A stretch of 64,000 nt of DNA. It comes from Planomicrobium soli. Lineage in GTDB: Bacteria > Bacillota > Bacilli > Bacillales_A > Planococcaceae. Location: NCBI RefSeq assembly GCF_003014655.1, contig NZ_PYAT01000011.1:31856-95855 (forward strand), read 5' to 3'. The notes under the pieces are model-generated. The model was not told where the DNA came from. It searched no databases and saw only the letters and a list, made by a program, of their open reading frames with translations. Made by a program: the position numbers and the translations under genes. This document shows, one piece after another, positions 1 through 9,132 of the stretch (the stretch's first letter is position 1; each line of letters begins with the position of its first letter).

Positions 1-102
1 CAAAAACGGATTTTAGCCAGAAGCCCTCTGCCTTTGCATGAAGCCGATATCCGAAAAATTTACCAATCGGCTTTTAACGGAGTGGTTACAGAACCCGATT
101 AA
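1..102 (+). CDS. C-terminal fragment, possibly an iron-containing alcohol dehydrogenase
   Basis: Only the last 33 codons are inside the window; the frame is open from base 1 to a TAA at 100-102. The visible peptide contains SPLPLHEADIRKIYQSAF. Iron-containing alcohol dehydrogenases often end with a similar stretch (proline-rich, then E-x-D-I-x-x-I-Y-x-x-A). The assignment is inferred from this short tail alone. A strong hairpin terminator follows six bases after the stop, so this gene ends its transcript here. The start and the metal-binding residues lie outside the window. Confidence 0.45.
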   Translation, partial: QKRILARSPLPLHEADIRKIYQSAFNGVVTEPD

Positions 103-107
103 TTTAA

Positions 108-140
108 AGAGCCCTGGATCGCAAAGCGATCCAGGGCTCT
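108..140. terminator. bidirectional terminator
   Basis: A perfect 15-bp stem (108-122 with 126-140) encloses a 3-base AAA loop. It lies between two converging genes, the fragment ending at 102 and the cupin gene ending at 143, and can serve both. Confidence 0.85.
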
Positions 141-142
141 TC

Positions 143-637
143 TTATGACCAATTGTTCATGACCGGCCCTTCTTCTCCAAAAACTGGATCTTTTTCAGGC
201 AATGGAGCATCTAAAATAGCTTCCAGTACACCAGGACGCTCTTCCTGCTCTCCCGTTTTGAGATCCGGCTCCGCGCCGTTTGGATACGCACCTACCACCT
301 GAAAGTCATTACTTGCTGAAAGTCTTTTATGTCCGGTCCCAGCAGGCAGCACCAATACATCCCCTATTTCCACATCAAAGGTTTGACCCGCTTCTCCGCC
401 TAGCTGGATTTTAGCAGAACCCGATTTCACACCCAGTACTTCATGCGTTACGCTGTGGTAATGGTGGTAATCAAAAACACCATCTGTCCAGCTGTTTGTC
501 CAATTGTTTCGATTGAAGATCGATTCAATTTCGCCAGGATTTTTGTTGAAAGCCCCCGTATAGATGATAACTGGCAACGTAGGGTTGTTCGGAATTCTAC
601 CATCATCTTCAAAATGGTGAAAACTAGCATTTTCCAT
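143..637 (-). CDS. cupin-domain protein, YjlB-like
   Basis: A 164-residue single-domain cupin of unknown substrate. The first cupin motif is visible as HHYHSVTHEVLGV, with two His, a further His and a Glu in the usual metal-ligand spacing, followed by SGSAKIQLGG. The second motif is DVLVLPAGTGHKRL with the last His ligand. The protein resembles the Bacillus YjlB family, which has no established reaction. The start is the ATG at 637, which has a GGAG ribosome binding site eight bases upstream. A longer frame reaching to 709 has no such site. It appears to be a single-gene transcript divergent from the rph homologue. Metal binding is inferred from the motif. Confidence 0.8.
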   Translation of the reverse strand: MENASFHHFEDDGRIPNNPTLPVIIYTGAFNKNPGEIESIFNRNNWTNSWTDGVFDYHHYHSVTHEVLGVKSGSAKIQLGGEAGQTFDVEIGDVLVLPAGTGHKRLSASNDFQVVGAYPNGAEPDLKTGEQEERPGVLEAILDAPLPEKDPVFGEEGPVMNNWS

Positions 638-908
638 TTTTTGATCACTCCTTTTTATATAGAAGGTTTCCCCGACAACTGCCCATTCAAACAGAAGTAA
701 CGTTTGCAATGGAGCCTTAGGAACTTTGCTGCTTGTACCGTTTCAGAAAGTATTTCAGCTTAAACTGAAATTATTTTAACTGGAAAAGGCATATTTTCTC
801 TAGTATTGAAAAGTTTTTATTCGTTCAGCAATGCTTCCGATAAAGAGGTTTTTCTGTAGGTCAAGTAGAAGAAAACATATGAATAAGTCATACACGGAGG
901 TGCACAGC

Positions 909-3575
909 ATGAAACCGTATGTATTGGACTTTAATGAGATTGACAAAACTCACCTTTCTTCCGTTGGCGGTAAAGGAGCAAACTTAGGAGAAATGGTAAA
1001 AGCCGGTTTTCCAGTACCTCAAGGATTTTGTGTCTCCACTCTGGCATACCGCACTTTTTTGCAAACCAGCACCATGATGGAGCATTTTTATGAAGAGCTC
1101 GATAAACTTCATTTTGATGACTTACAGCAAATCAGCAGCCTAGCACGACAGATCCGAGAACACCTTGCATCCCTCGCCATGCCGGAAGAAGTAAGGAATT
1201 CTATTGTTTCTTCCTGGCAAGCAAAAGGAAAGGACAAAGCATATGCTGTACGCTCCAGTGCAACTGCTGAAGATTTGCCTTCCGCTTCGTTTGCCGGCCA
1301 ACAAGATACGTTCTTAAATATTATCGGACAAGAAGCGCTTATAAAGGCTATTCAGGATTGCTGGGCTTCTCTATTCACTGACCGTGCTGTTTCTTATCGT
1401 GCGAAAAACGGATTCGGACACCGCTCGGTTTTTCTATCCGTTGTAGTGCAAGAGATGATTTCCCCAGAAGTATCTGGCATTTTGTTTACAGCAGATCCGA
1501 TTACCGGACACCGCCATACTGTTGCTATCGATGCCAGCTATGGACTTGGTGAAGCTTTAGTCTCAGGAATTGTTACGGCGGATCTGTACAAAGTTCGTGA
1601 TGGGCAAATCATCAGTAAGCAAATTTCTAAAAAAGAGTTGGCTGTCTTTTCCCAGCCGGAAGGCGGAACAATAACAAAAACACTTTTCCCGTCGTTGCAA
1701 GAAGCTCAAGCGTTAACAGATTCTCAAATAACGGAGCTTGCGGCTATCGGCCAACAGATTGAAAACCATTACGGATCTGAACAAGATATTGAATGGGCTT
1801 TAGCAAACAATCAATTTTTCATTCTTCAAAGCCGGCCAATTACATCGCTGTATCCCCTGCCATCTGTTGCTGATCAAGATTTCCACGTCTATATCAATTT
1901 TGGCTATATCCAGATGATGACCGCCCCGATGAAACCTTTAGCGATTTCGCTCCTCAGCAACGTGACTGACTTTTTAGTTCCTACTCCTGCCAACTCCAAC
2001 GAACGGGTTTTTCGTGAAGCAGGTGGAAGAGCTTTTGCCGATTTCAGCCAAGCCCTGTCCCTCCCTCCTATGCGCAGTCGGATTTTAAAGCTATTGGGAG
2101 GCATGGATAATGCGATGGCATCCGCTTTATTGGAAGCTACAGGACGAACAGCATTCGAGCGAGTAACCGTGTCGAAAAGAACCGTGGCCCGCACTGTTAT
2201 CAGAGTCATGCCCCATGTTGTTCCAGTGCTTATAAAAGCCGTGAATAATCTTCTATTCAAAGACCCGGCAAAGGCAAACAATAAGGCAAGTCTGTTTATC
2301 GACAAAAAGGTCAAAGAACATGAGTATATACTTTCCAGGCTATCCGGTGCTGAGCGTGCCCGTTTTATCCGGCGCAGCATGCGACGGATGTTTCCAGATA
2401 TCCTAACCAAAATAGTGCCGTATATTATTGGCGGGATGCTTTCTTCCAGCAGGCTTGAAGATAAGTTAAAGCAGAAATTTGGAGAAGCAGAAGCCTCAGT
2501 CCTGCTCAGCAAACTATATAAATCCTTGCCGGGCAATGTGACTACTGAAATGGGAATCGAGCTAGGTGACCTGGCTGACCATGCTAGGAATTATCCAGAA
2601 CTGATTGCATTATTGCAAACTAATGGCAGCCGCAGCTTTTATAACCAACTATCAAATGTTCCAGGCGGCTATAACTTCAAATTGGAACTTGACCGTTTTT
2701 TGTCAAAATACGGCTCGCGCTGTGTGGGGGAAATCGACATCTCAAAACCACGCTGGATTGAAGATCCCGCTCAGCTCTTGCCATCCATCACCAGCAATAT
2801 CCAATCCATGAAATCTGGTGAGCACCGCCATAAGTTTCATCATGGGCAAATAGAAGCGGAAGAAGCTGCCCGGTACATTTTGTCGCACTTTCGTCCTTTT
2901 GAAAAAAGGCATGTTTCCCGCTTATTGAAAGTGTACCGGTATTTGATGGGCATGCGTGAGCACCATAAATTCGCTCTAATCCGACTCATGTATCTTTACA
3001 AGTGTTCCATGCTTGAAGATGCACAGATTCTAGTTGAAAAAGGGGTGCTGCAAAAACCGGAAGATATCTTCTATTTAAATTTGGAAGAGTTTATCGTCTT
3101 GCTGGAAAATAGCAACGCTATGCTCATAAAAGGCACGATAGAAGCCCGGGAAAAGAAACATCAGTTGGCTCATAAATTAAATTCTCCCCGCATTTTAACA
3201 AGTGAAGGCGAAATGCTAAACGGCAAGCGGGTAAATTTGAGCGGCCCAGCTGGAGCATTAGTTGGTTCAGGCGTATCCGCTGGTGTTGTCGAAGGTCGAG
3301 CTAGGGTCGTCCTGCAGCCGGAAGATGCCAATATTGGTCCTGGCGATATTTTAGTAGCTCCTTTTACCGATCCGGGATGGACGCCATTATTCACATCGGC
3401 GGTTGGATTGGTCACAGAAGTCGGGGGCATGATGACGCACGGATCTGTTGTAGCGCGGGAATATGGGATACCAGCTGTGGTAGGTATTGATGGCGCAACT
3501 CAAGCTATAAAGGACGGCGATTGGGTTCGGGTAGATGGAACACATGGTTTTGTAGAAATCATCACTAGCAGATAA
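909..3575 (+). CDS. rph: rifampicin phosphotransferase / PEP-synthase-like protein
   Basis: This 888-residue protein matches the Rph family, which inactivates rifamycins by moving the beta-phosphate of ATP to the drug through a phosphohistidine. Residues 1-310 form the ATP-grasp/PEP-synthase N-domain, with VGGKGANLGEM near residue 17 and AVRSSATAEDLPSASFAGQ near 115. The middle (about 330-770) would be the rifampicin-binding domain. The C-terminal swivelling domain carries TEVGGMMTHG, with the catalytic His at about residue 844. Length is close to the Listeria enzyme (867). The start is the ATG at 909, which follows CGGAGGTG; a longer in-frame start at 831 lacks a site. Monocistronic, with its own terminator. 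A generic phosphoenolpyruvate synthase-like role remains possible. Confidence 0.8.
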   Translation: MKPYVLDFNEIDKTHLSSVGGKGANLGEMVKAGFPVPQGFCVSTLAYRTFLQTSTMMEHFYEELDKLHFDDLQQISSLARQIREHLASLAMPEEVRNSIVSSWQAKGKDKAYAVRSSATAEDLPSASFAGQQDTFLNIIGQEALIKAIQDCWASLFTDRAVSYRAKNGFGHRSVFLSVVVQEMISPEVSGILFTADPITGHRHTVAIDASYGLGEALVSGIVTADLYKVRDGQIISKQISKKELAVFSQPEGGTITKTLFPSLQEAQALTDSQITELAAIGQQIENHYGSEQDIEWALANNQFFILQSRPITSLYPLPSVADQDFHVYINFGYIQMMTAPMKPLAISLLSNVTDFLVPTPANSNERVFREAGGRAFADFSQALSLPPMRSRILKLLGGMDNAMASALLEATGRTAFERVTVSKRTVARTVIRVMPHVVPVLIKAVNNLLFKDPAKANNKASLFIDKKVKEHEYILSRLSGAERARFIRRSMRRMFPDILTKIVPYIIGGMLSSSRLEDKLKQKFGEAEASVLLSKLYKSLPGNVTTEMGIELGDLADHARNYPELIALLQTNGSRSFYNQLSNVPGGYNFKLELDRFLSKYGSRCVGEIDISKPRWIEDPAQLLPSITSNIQSMKSGEHRHKFHHGQIEAEEAARYILSHFRPFEKRHVSRLLKVYRYLMGMREHHKFALIRLMYLYKCSMLEDAQILVEKGVLQKPEDIFYLNLEEFIVLLENSNAMLIKGTIEAREKKHQLAHKLNSPRILTSEGEMLNGKRVNLSGPAGALVGSGVSAGVVEGRARVVLQPEDANIGPGDILVAPFTDPGWTPLFTSAVGLVTEVGGMMTHGSVVAREYGIPAVVGIDGATQAIKDGDWVRVDGTHGFVEIITSR

Positions 3576-3628
3576 TGCTGGTATTTTTAAAAGGTCATTT
3601 GCCCATTCAGTTAGTACGTGCTCTAAAA

Positions 3629-3672
3629 AAGGCTGCCTGAATCCAAAACCATTCGGATTCAAGCAGCCTTTA
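3629..3672. terminator. bidirectional terminator between rph and uxuB
   Basis: AAAGGCTGC...GCAGCCTTT stem of about 16 pairs with one mismatch, an A-tract on the left and a T-tract on the right. It serves rph on the plus strand and the end of the uxu operon on the minus strand. Confidence 0.8.
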
Positions 3673-3712
3673 TTGTTTTTCGATATGTTACGCATCTAAA
3701 GTTGTTCCGCTA

Positions 3713-4549
3713 CTATACCCCTGAATAAGCGAGAAATCCTCCATCAACAGGTACTGTAACACCCGTTACAAATTGAGAATATTCTTCATCCAGAAGCCAG
3801 AGCATAGTGCCAACTAAATCAACCGGTTTACCAAACCGCTTCATAGGTGTACTGGCCATGATTTTTTCAGATCTTGGCGTAAGAGAACCATCTGGTTTGG
3901 TCAGCAGATCTTTGTTTTGAGCTGTTAAGAAAAATCCTGGCGCAATTGCGTTTACACGCAGGTTTTGTTCTGCAAAATGAACAGCCATCCACATGGTGAA
4001 ATTATTTATAGCCGATTTGGCAGCACTATAAGCTGGCACTTTTGTCATTGGAGAAAATGCACTCATGGAAGATATATTTAAAATTACAGGAGCGTCCCTC
4101 TTTAATAGTTCTTTTCCGAACACTTGGCTGGCAAGGAAAGATCCAGTGAAGTTGCTTGCAAATACTCGGGAAAATCCATCTTCTTGTAAATCGAAAAATG
4201 ATTTTCCTTGCGCTTCGCCGTCATGGATTTCGGTGTCCGTAATGGCATCCGGATGATTTCCGCCTGCTCCATTGATTAAGATATCGATTTGTCCGTAAGC
4301 TTCTAATATCCGGTCTTTTGCACGCTCCAAAGAACCGCGGTCTAATACATCAGCGGCAACTGCTATAGCTTCTCCACCTTGCGCCTGAATTTCTTCTGCT
4401 ACGTCTTTCCCTTTTTCTTCCGTACGGTTCAAAATAGCGACTTTTACGCCTTGTACGGCTAGCTGCCTTGCCATTTCAGAGCACAACACACCGCTTCCAC
4501 CCGTAATGACAGCTACTCGCCCTGCAAGATTTTCATGAGAAGAAAACAT
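3713..4549 (-). CDS. uxuB: D-mannonate oxidoreductase (SDR family), UxuB/YjmF type
   Basis: A 278-residue classical short-chain dehydrogenase that would reduce D-fructuronate to D-mannonate with NAD(P)H. The Rossmann motif is TGGSGVL (residues 16-22). NGAGGNHPD carries the active-site Asn region, NISSMSAF the catalytic Ser, and YSAAK the Tyr/Lys pair. The start is the ATG at 4549, eight bases after AAGGAGG. A longer frame overlapping uxuA lacks a ribosome binding site. It is the last gene of the operon, 11 bases after uxuA. The SDR type of UxuB (as in B. subtilis YjmF) is unrelated to the long-chain E. coli UxuB, so substrate assignment rests mostly on being next to uxuA. Confidence 0.85.
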   Translation of the reverse strand: MFSSHENLAGRVAVITGGSGVLCSEMARQLAVQGVKVAILNRTEEKGKDVAEEIQAQGGEAIAVAADVLDRGSLERAKDRILEAYGQIDILINGAGGNHPDAITDTEIHDGEAQGKSFFDLQEDGFSRVFASNFTGSFLASQVFGKELLKRDAPVILNISSMSAFSPMTKVPAYSAAKSAINNFTMWMAVHFAEQNLRVNAIAPGFFLTAQNKDLLTKPDGSLTPRSEKIMASTPMKRFGKPVDLVGTMLWLLDEEYSQFVTGVTVPVDGGFLAYSGV

Positions 4550-4560
4550 AAAATCCTCCT

Positions 4561-5619
4561 TTATTTTGATTGATGGGCATCCCACAGCCCTAATAGGTAC
4601 ATTATTCCGAGCGCACGATCATAAAGTCCATAACCGGGCCTGCATTGCTCGTCCCAAATATGGCGGCCATGATCCGGCCGTGCATACCCTGTGTAATTTT
4701 GCTTAGCAAGCTCTTTGACTACTCCATTCAAATCAATGGATCCATCTTGCGTGTAATGAGAAGTCTCGATGAAATCTCCATTATCGAAAATTTTCACATT
4801 GCGAAGATGGGCGAAGGGTGAATGCTTGGCATATTTTGCAGCAAGGTCTACCATATTATTTTCAGGATTAGCGCCCATTGAACCAGTACAGAACGTAATC
4901 CCGTTTGAAGGTGAATCAGAAATGGCGATTAGCCTTTCCCAGCTCTTTTCACCTGTCATAATCCGCGGCAAACCAAAAATTGACCAAGGCGGATCATCCG
5001 GATGAATGGCCATTTGGATGCCGCTTGCTTCTGCTGTCGGAAGGATTGCTTTTAAGAAATAAGCAAGATTTTCCCATAGTTGCTCCTCGTCCATTCCTTC
5101 ATAAGCAGCGAACAACTCCTGGATGCGAGCCATTTTTTCAGGCTCCCATCCAGGCAACGTCATATCAGAAGAAGAAGCGACAGTTTCGATTAATTCTAAA
5201 GGATCCAAGGACTCGATTTTCTGTTTTTCAAAAAACAGCGCAGTCGAGCCGTCTGACAATGGATGATACAAAGAAGTTCGCGTCCAGTCAAAGATCGGCA
5301 TGAAGTTATAGCAAATCACTTTTACCCCTGCTTCGCCTAGATTGCAGATGGTTTCCTTGTAATTTTCAATATAGCGGTCTCGTTCATCATTGCCTAACTT
5401 GATCGATTCGTGTACATTGACACTTTCTACAACGTCTGTATGGAAACCGTATGAACGGATATGTTCCACTTCAGACCGAATATCTTCTTTTGACCAGATT
5501 TCTCCAGCAGGTTTTTGGTGAAGCGCCCAAACAATCCCTTTGGTTCCTGGAATTTGCTTGATTTGTTCTAGTTGGACACTGTCATTTCCGCGCCCGTACC
5601 AGCGAAATGTGATATTCAT
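4561..5619 (-). CDS. uxuA: mannonate dehydratase
   Basis: A 352-residue TIM-barrel enzyme that dehydrates D-mannonate to 2-keto-3-deoxy-D-gluconate (KDG). Characteristic UxuA blocks are visible: FRWYGRGND at the N-terminus, CYNFMPIFDW near residue 103, AIHPDDPPW, FCTGSMG, HLRNVK and RPDHGRHIWDE. These supply the His, Cys and Asp metal ligands of the family. Length is normal for Gram-positive UxuA. AAGGAGCGG lies just upstream of the ATG at 5619. It sits between kdgA and uxuB with gaps of 14 and 11 bases, so it is certainly co-transcribed. Confidence 0.95.
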   Translation of the reverse strand: MNITFRWYGRGNDSVQLEQIKQIPGTKGIVWALHQKPAGEIWSKEDIRSEVEHIRSYGFHTDVVESVNVHESIKLGNDERDRYIENYKETICNLGEAGVKVICYNFMPIFDWTRTSLYHPLSDGSTALFFEKQKIESLDPLELIETVASSSDMTLPGWEPEKMARIQELFAAYEGMDEEQLWENLAYFLKAILPTAEASGIQMAIHPDDPPWSIFGLPRIMTGEKSWERLIAISDSPSNGITFCTGSMGANPENNMVDLAAKYAKHSPFAHLRNVKIFDNGDFIETSHYTQDGSIDLNGVVKELAKQNYTGYARPDHGRHIWDEQCRPGYGLYDRALGIMYLLGLWDAHQSK

Positions 5620-5633
5620 TCGACCGCTCCTTT

Positions 5634-6254
5634 TTAAGTTAGTTTACTGAGATATTCTTTAACTAATTGGCTGACGGCTTCTTCACCTGATACGCGGTAT
5701 GTCTTTGTCAAATCGCTGCCGATGCCGACAGCCACTGCTCCGGCATCTAACCAGTCATTCATATTATTGATATTGATGCCGCCTGTTGGCATGATGCGTA
5801 TATTCGGAAGCGGCCCGTTGACTGAACCGATAAATGAAGGCTTAAAGCCATTTGCCGGGAACAATTTCAGAATATCACAGCCCCATTCGCTAGCTTGCAC
5901 CATTTCTTTAATCGTCATGCACCCCGGAAGATATGGCGTGTTGTAGCGGTTGCATAAGATGGCAATTGCAGGGTCAAAGTGCGGACTGACAATGAATTGG
6001 GCACCGTGCAATAACGCGTGGCGCGCCGTCTCTGCATCCAGAACCGTTCCAGCCCCAATTAATGCATTTGAACCGGCCAGTTTTTCAAACACACGCGCAA
6101 CATTCGGCGTAGTATACGTCAGCTCAATCGCTTCAAGGCCTCCGGCAACAGCAGCTTCTGTGATAGATAATGCTTCTTCCGCATCTTTCCCCCGGATAAC
6201 TGCAACGATTTTCGAATCAAGTAATTTCTGGTAAATTTCCATTTTTGGTAGCAT
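5634..6254 (-). CDS. kdgA: 2-dehydro-3-deoxy-phosphogluconate (KDPG) aldolase
   Basis: A 206-residue class I aldolase splitting KDPG into pyruvate and glyceraldehyde-3-phosphate. The family residues are visible: Arg21 in AVIRG, Glu44 in AIELTYTTP, and the Schiff-base Lys130 in DILKLFPA. The phosphate-binding GGIN appears in MPTGGININN. AAGGGGCG precedes the ATG. It takes the product of the KDG kinase encoded seven genes upstream in the same operon, which completes the lower uronate pathway. Confidence 0.93.
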   Translation of the reverse strand: MLPKMEIYQKLLDSKIVAVIRGKDAEEALSITEAAVAGGLEAIELTYTTPNVARVFEKLAGSNALIGAGTVLDAETARHALLHGAQFIVSPHFDPAIAILCNRYNTPYLPGCMTIKEMVQASEWGCDILKLFPANGFKPSFIGSVNGPLPNIRIMPTGGININNMNDWLDAGAVAVGIGSDLTKTYRVSGEEAVSQLVKEYLSKLT

Positions 6255-6265
6255 GTATTCGCCCC

Positions 6266-7285
6266 TTAGTCAAAGACAACCAATGCTTTACGCACTTTGT
6301 CCGGATTTTTTTCAACAAATGTGAAAGCTTCCTGCACATCAGCCAGCGCAAACTTATGAGTAGTAAGGCCGTCTGACTTTAGCTCTCCACTATTCAACAA
6401 TTCCACTACTTTTCCAAATTGGTTGGTTTGGAGCCTCGAACCAACAATCGTAACTTCTTTCTTTGTAATCGGTAACTGCGGAATTGACGATGGGCGTTCA
6501 TCAAATCCAAGAACCACCACATAACCAGCAGGCGAAACCAAATCGATGCTTAATTCTACAGTAGCTGGCAGGCCCACTGCGTCAATAACGACGTTCGGGC
6601 CTTCCCCATTTGTCAGTTCAAAAATCCGGTCCTTTACAGAATCTTTGCCGGCATCGATGACCACATCCGCACCACTTTCTTTTGCAAAAGCCATGCGCTC
6701 TTCACTCAAATCAGTCATATAAACTGTTGCGCCGGCAATTTTAGCAAGCTTTAAAATGCAAATGCCGATTGGACCGCAACCTTGAATCAATACCGTATCG
6801 CCAGCTTCTACGTTGCCGCGCCATACCGCTTGAGCACCGATTGAATAAGGTTCTGCCAAAACTATTTCATCCCAGCTCAACTCTTTATTCACTGCATGAA
6901 GCTGTTTCTCAGGAAGCACTGCATACTCTCGCATGCCTCCATCTTCGTGGACACCAAATACCGACAGTTTTTCACAAACATTTGGCCGGCCTTTGCGGCA
7001 CGCATAACATTCGCCACAGTAATTGATCGGTTCCACAACTACATGATCCCCTACTTGCAGGCTTTCTACTGCACTTCCAACTTCAACTACTTCTCCAGCT
7101 ACTTCGTGCCCGACAATTCTTGGGTAGGTAGCCAGCGGGTTTGTACCGTGGTAAATGTGCATATCAGAACCGCAAATTCCTACACGCTTAATCTTTACTA
7201 GTACTTCATCATTTGTTTGGATCATAGGGCGTTCCTGTTCAATAATTTTCAATTCATGCGCAGTGGGAACTTGGACAGCTTTCAT
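6266..7285 (-). CDS. zinc-dependent medium-chain alcohol dehydrogenase, YjmD/LgoD-like
   Basis: A 339-residue MDR dehydrogenase. Catalytic zinc ligands are Cys38 (GICGSD) and His60/Glu61 (VGHEVAGEV). The structural zinc site is the four-Cys cluster at about residues 90, 93, 96 and 104. The NAD-binding segment is GCGPIG. A TTG lies directly before the chosen ATG, but AAGGAGGTCATTTG spaces best to the ATG at 7285. B. subtilis has a similar gene (yjmD) beside uxuA, and E. coli LgoD (L-galactonate 5-dehydrogenase) and L-gulonate 5-dehydrogenases belong to the same family. By context it probably oxidises a hexonate such as L-gulonate to D-fructuronate. That substrate is inferred. Confidence 0.85.
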   Translation of the reverse strand: MKAVQVPTAHELKIIEQERPMIQTNDEVLVKIKRVGICGSDMHIYHGTNPLATYPRIVGHEVAGEVVEVGSAVESLQVGDHVVVEPINYCGECYACRKGRPNVCEKLSVFGVHEDGGMREYAVLPEKQLHAVNKELSWDEIVLAEPYSIGAQAVWRGNVEAGDTVLIQGCGPIGICILKLAKIAGATVYMTDLSEERMAFAKESGADVVIDAGKDSVKDRIFELTNGEGPNVVIDAVGLPATVELSIDLVSPAGYVVVLGFDERPSSIPQLPITKKEVTIVGSRLQTNQFGKVVELLNSGELKSDGLTTHKFALADVQEAFTFVEKNPDKVRKALVVFD

Positions 7286-7297
7286 CAAATGACCTCC

Positions 7298-8569
7298 TTA
7301 TTCAAATAGGCTCGGCAAGAATAATGTCACTTGCGGGATAAATGCAACCAATAGTAAAACAACTAAACTTACGCCCAAGAATGGGACAAGTTCTCTCGCT
7401 GTTTTTGCAATAGAAACTCTGCCAATTTGAGAAGCGACAAAGAGACAAACACCGACTGGTGGTGTAACCAGTCCAATAACTAAATTCAGAACCATCATGA
7501 CCCCGAATTGGATTGGGTCCATTCCCACTGTAATTGCAACCGGAAGAAGTACTGGGAACAAGATGACTAGAGCGGCAATTGTTTCCATGAATGTTCCTAC
7601 AAACAGCAAAAGCAGGTTAATCAAAAGAATGACAATAATGGCATTTGTCGAAATGCCTAAGATAGATTCTGCCACTAATTGCGGAATTTGTTCACGCACC
7701 ATAATCCAGCCGAAAAGATTCGCAAATCCCACTAATAGCATAATAGAAGCAGTTGCTGTCATAGATGACAACATAATTTCTGGAATCTTTTTAACCGGTA
7801 ATTCTTTATAAACAAATATACCAATGACAAAAGCGTAAAGAACGGCAACAATTGATGCTTCAGTCGGGGTAAATAAACCTCCTAAAATTCCATAAAGAAT
7901 AATAAATGTCATTAAAATTGCCCAAAAGGCTCCGATAAAACTTTTCCAAATAGTTTTTACCGATTGACGTTCGCCTTTCGGATAATTCCGTTTAACCGAA
8001 ATGATGTATGTTGGAATCATCAAACCTAATCCTAAAAGAATTCCAGGAACTGCTCCAGCCAAAAATAAATCCCCGATTGATAAAGAAGCAAGTGTACCTA
8101 CGATAATCATCGGCAAAGAAGGCGGAATAATGGGTCCTACAGTAGAAGAACTTGCCGTTACAGCGGCCGAAAAACCGGCTCCGTATCCTTCCTTCTTCAT
8201 TGCTGGTATCAGAATTGATCCAATGCTTGCAGTATCCGCAAGTGCAGTTCCAGAGATCCCTGCAAACCCCATAGATGCCCCTACGTTTGCTAGTCCAAGA
8301 CCGCCTCGAACGTGTCCAAAAAGATCATTGGCAAATTTAATAATGCGTTCTGTGATTCCGCCTGCATTCATCAAGTTACCGGCCAGGATAAACCCAGGGA
8401 TACAAAGCAGAACAAATGAATTCAAGCCGCCGAACATCCGCTGGGGAATGATATTGAGCGGGATTTCGGCAAGGAAAAGATAAATTAGCGATGCGAGCCC
8501 CAAGCTAAAAGCTACCGGAACCCCCAAAAAGATAAGGACTATGAAAGATACAAATAGCAGAGTGGCCAT
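7298..8569 (-). CDS. TRAP transporter large permease (DctM type)
   Basis: A 423-residue, roughly 12-segment membrane protein of the TRAP large-subunit (DctM/SiaM) family. Typical motifs are present: GLNSFVLLCIPGFILAGNLM early, GASMGFAGISGTALADTAS, and the conserved SSSTVGPIIPPS loop, with PPVGVCLF near the C-terminus. It would drive sodium-coupled uptake of the ligand delivered by the DctP-type binding protein. Its ATG overlaps the dctQ stop by one base, so the two are translationally coupled. Substrate by context: a sugar acid entering the uxu/kdg pathway. Confidence 0.92.
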   Translation of the reverse strand: MATLLFVSFIVLIFLGVPVAFSLGLASLIYLFLAEIPLNIIPQRMFGGLNSFVLLCIPGFILAGNLMNAGGITERIIKFANDLFGHVRGGLGLANVGASMGFAGISGTALADTASIGSILIPAMKKEGYGAGFSAAVTASSSTVGPIIPPSLPMIIVGTLASLSIGDLFLAGAVPGILLGLGLMIPTYIISVKRNYPKGERQSVKTIWKSFIGAFWAILMTFIILYGILGGLFTPTEASIVAVLYAFVIGIFVYKELPVKKIPEIMLSSMTATASIMLLVGFANLFGWIMVREQIPQLVAESILGISTNAIIVILLINLLLLFVGTFMETIAALVILFPVLLPVAITVGMDPIQFGVMMVLNLVIGLVTPPVGVCLFVASQIGRVSIAKTARELVPFLGVSLVVLLLVAFIPQVTLFLPSLFE

Positions 8570-9066
8570 TAGTAATCATCACCTCCGTAGTTCTGGCTAT
8601 AATCTTGCTTGTTCTTTAACAGATCGATAATTTTTATAACCGCATAAAAAACTAAAAATACACCTAAGATCAACAATGATGCATGGATTACCGACATTTG
8701 GAATGGCATTGTTGCCGATCTCTGATTATTGCCAAGCAAGGTAAAGTTATATCCTTCTCTAACTATTACCAAGCTCAATAATATAATCGTTAAATAAATA
8801 AGCACTTCATAGTATCTCCTGAAATTGTTGGGCATTTTATTGAGGAGCATATCCACATTGATGAATTCATTACGCATTAACGCTAATGGGGCGCCAAAGC
8901 TAATGCCGTAAAGGAATAAGTAGCGCGTTAATTCTTCTGTCCAGATAAATGAGAATGGAGCGAAACGCGAGATGATTTGAATAGTGACAATAATGATGAC
9001 TCCAGAGAAGCTTGCAATCGTCAAGAAAGCGAGCGTCCGGTCTATCAATTTTCGGAACAGTGACAT
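8569..9066 (-). CDS. TRAP transporter small permease (DctQ type)
   Basis: A 165-residue protein with four predicted membrane segments (about 17-40, 52-70, 90-108, 128-150). It carries the family signature RFAPFSFIWTEELTRYLF, with Trp-Thr-Glu-Glu, and a conserved N-(x)-D after the second helix (EFINVDML). It partners the DctM-type subunit encoded directly downstream. AAAGGATG precedes the ATG by nine bases. A hairpin lies between this gene and the binding-protein gene upstream. Confidence 0.92.
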   Translation of the reverse strand: MSLFRKLIDRTLAFLTIASFSGVIIIVTIQIISRFAPFSFIWTEELTRYLFLYGISFGAPLALMRNEFINVDMLLNKMPNNFRRYYEVLIYLTIILLSLVIVREGYNFTLLGNNQRSATMPFQMSVIHASLLILGVFLVFYAVIKIIDLLKNKQDYSQNYGGDDY

Positions 9067-9090
9067 CAGAATTCATCCTTTCCTAATGGA

Positions 9091-9123
9091 AAGGCACAAT
9101 TGCCCGTTTGGCAAAAGTGCCTT
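9091..9123 (-). promoter_or_regulatory. intercistronic stem-loop downstream of the binding-protein gene
   Basis: AAGGCAC pairs with GTGCCTT (9091-9097 with 9117-9123), and an inner TTGCC pairs with GGCAA (9100-9104 with 9110-9114), separated by a symmetric AA/AA interior loop. It lies exactly between dctP and dctQ and has no T-tract on the minus strand. It is therefore more likely an mRNA-stabilising or processing element than a full terminator. Confidence 0.6.
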
Positions 9124-9132
9124 GCTCACGTA

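Noticed and set aside
710..908. Search for a rifamycin-associated element upstream of rph
   Set aside because: Only a short TTTCAG...CTGAAA palindrome was found, which is not enough to claim a regulatory element.
1904..2536. Minus-strand frame of 210 codons inside rph
   Set aside because: Antisense to a clear catalytic protein; no start signals; low-complexity shadow composition.
8001..8483. Plus-strand frame of 160 codons opposite the TRAP permease
   Set aside because: Shadow of a hydrophobic membrane protein; Pro/Ser/Ala-rich, no start site.
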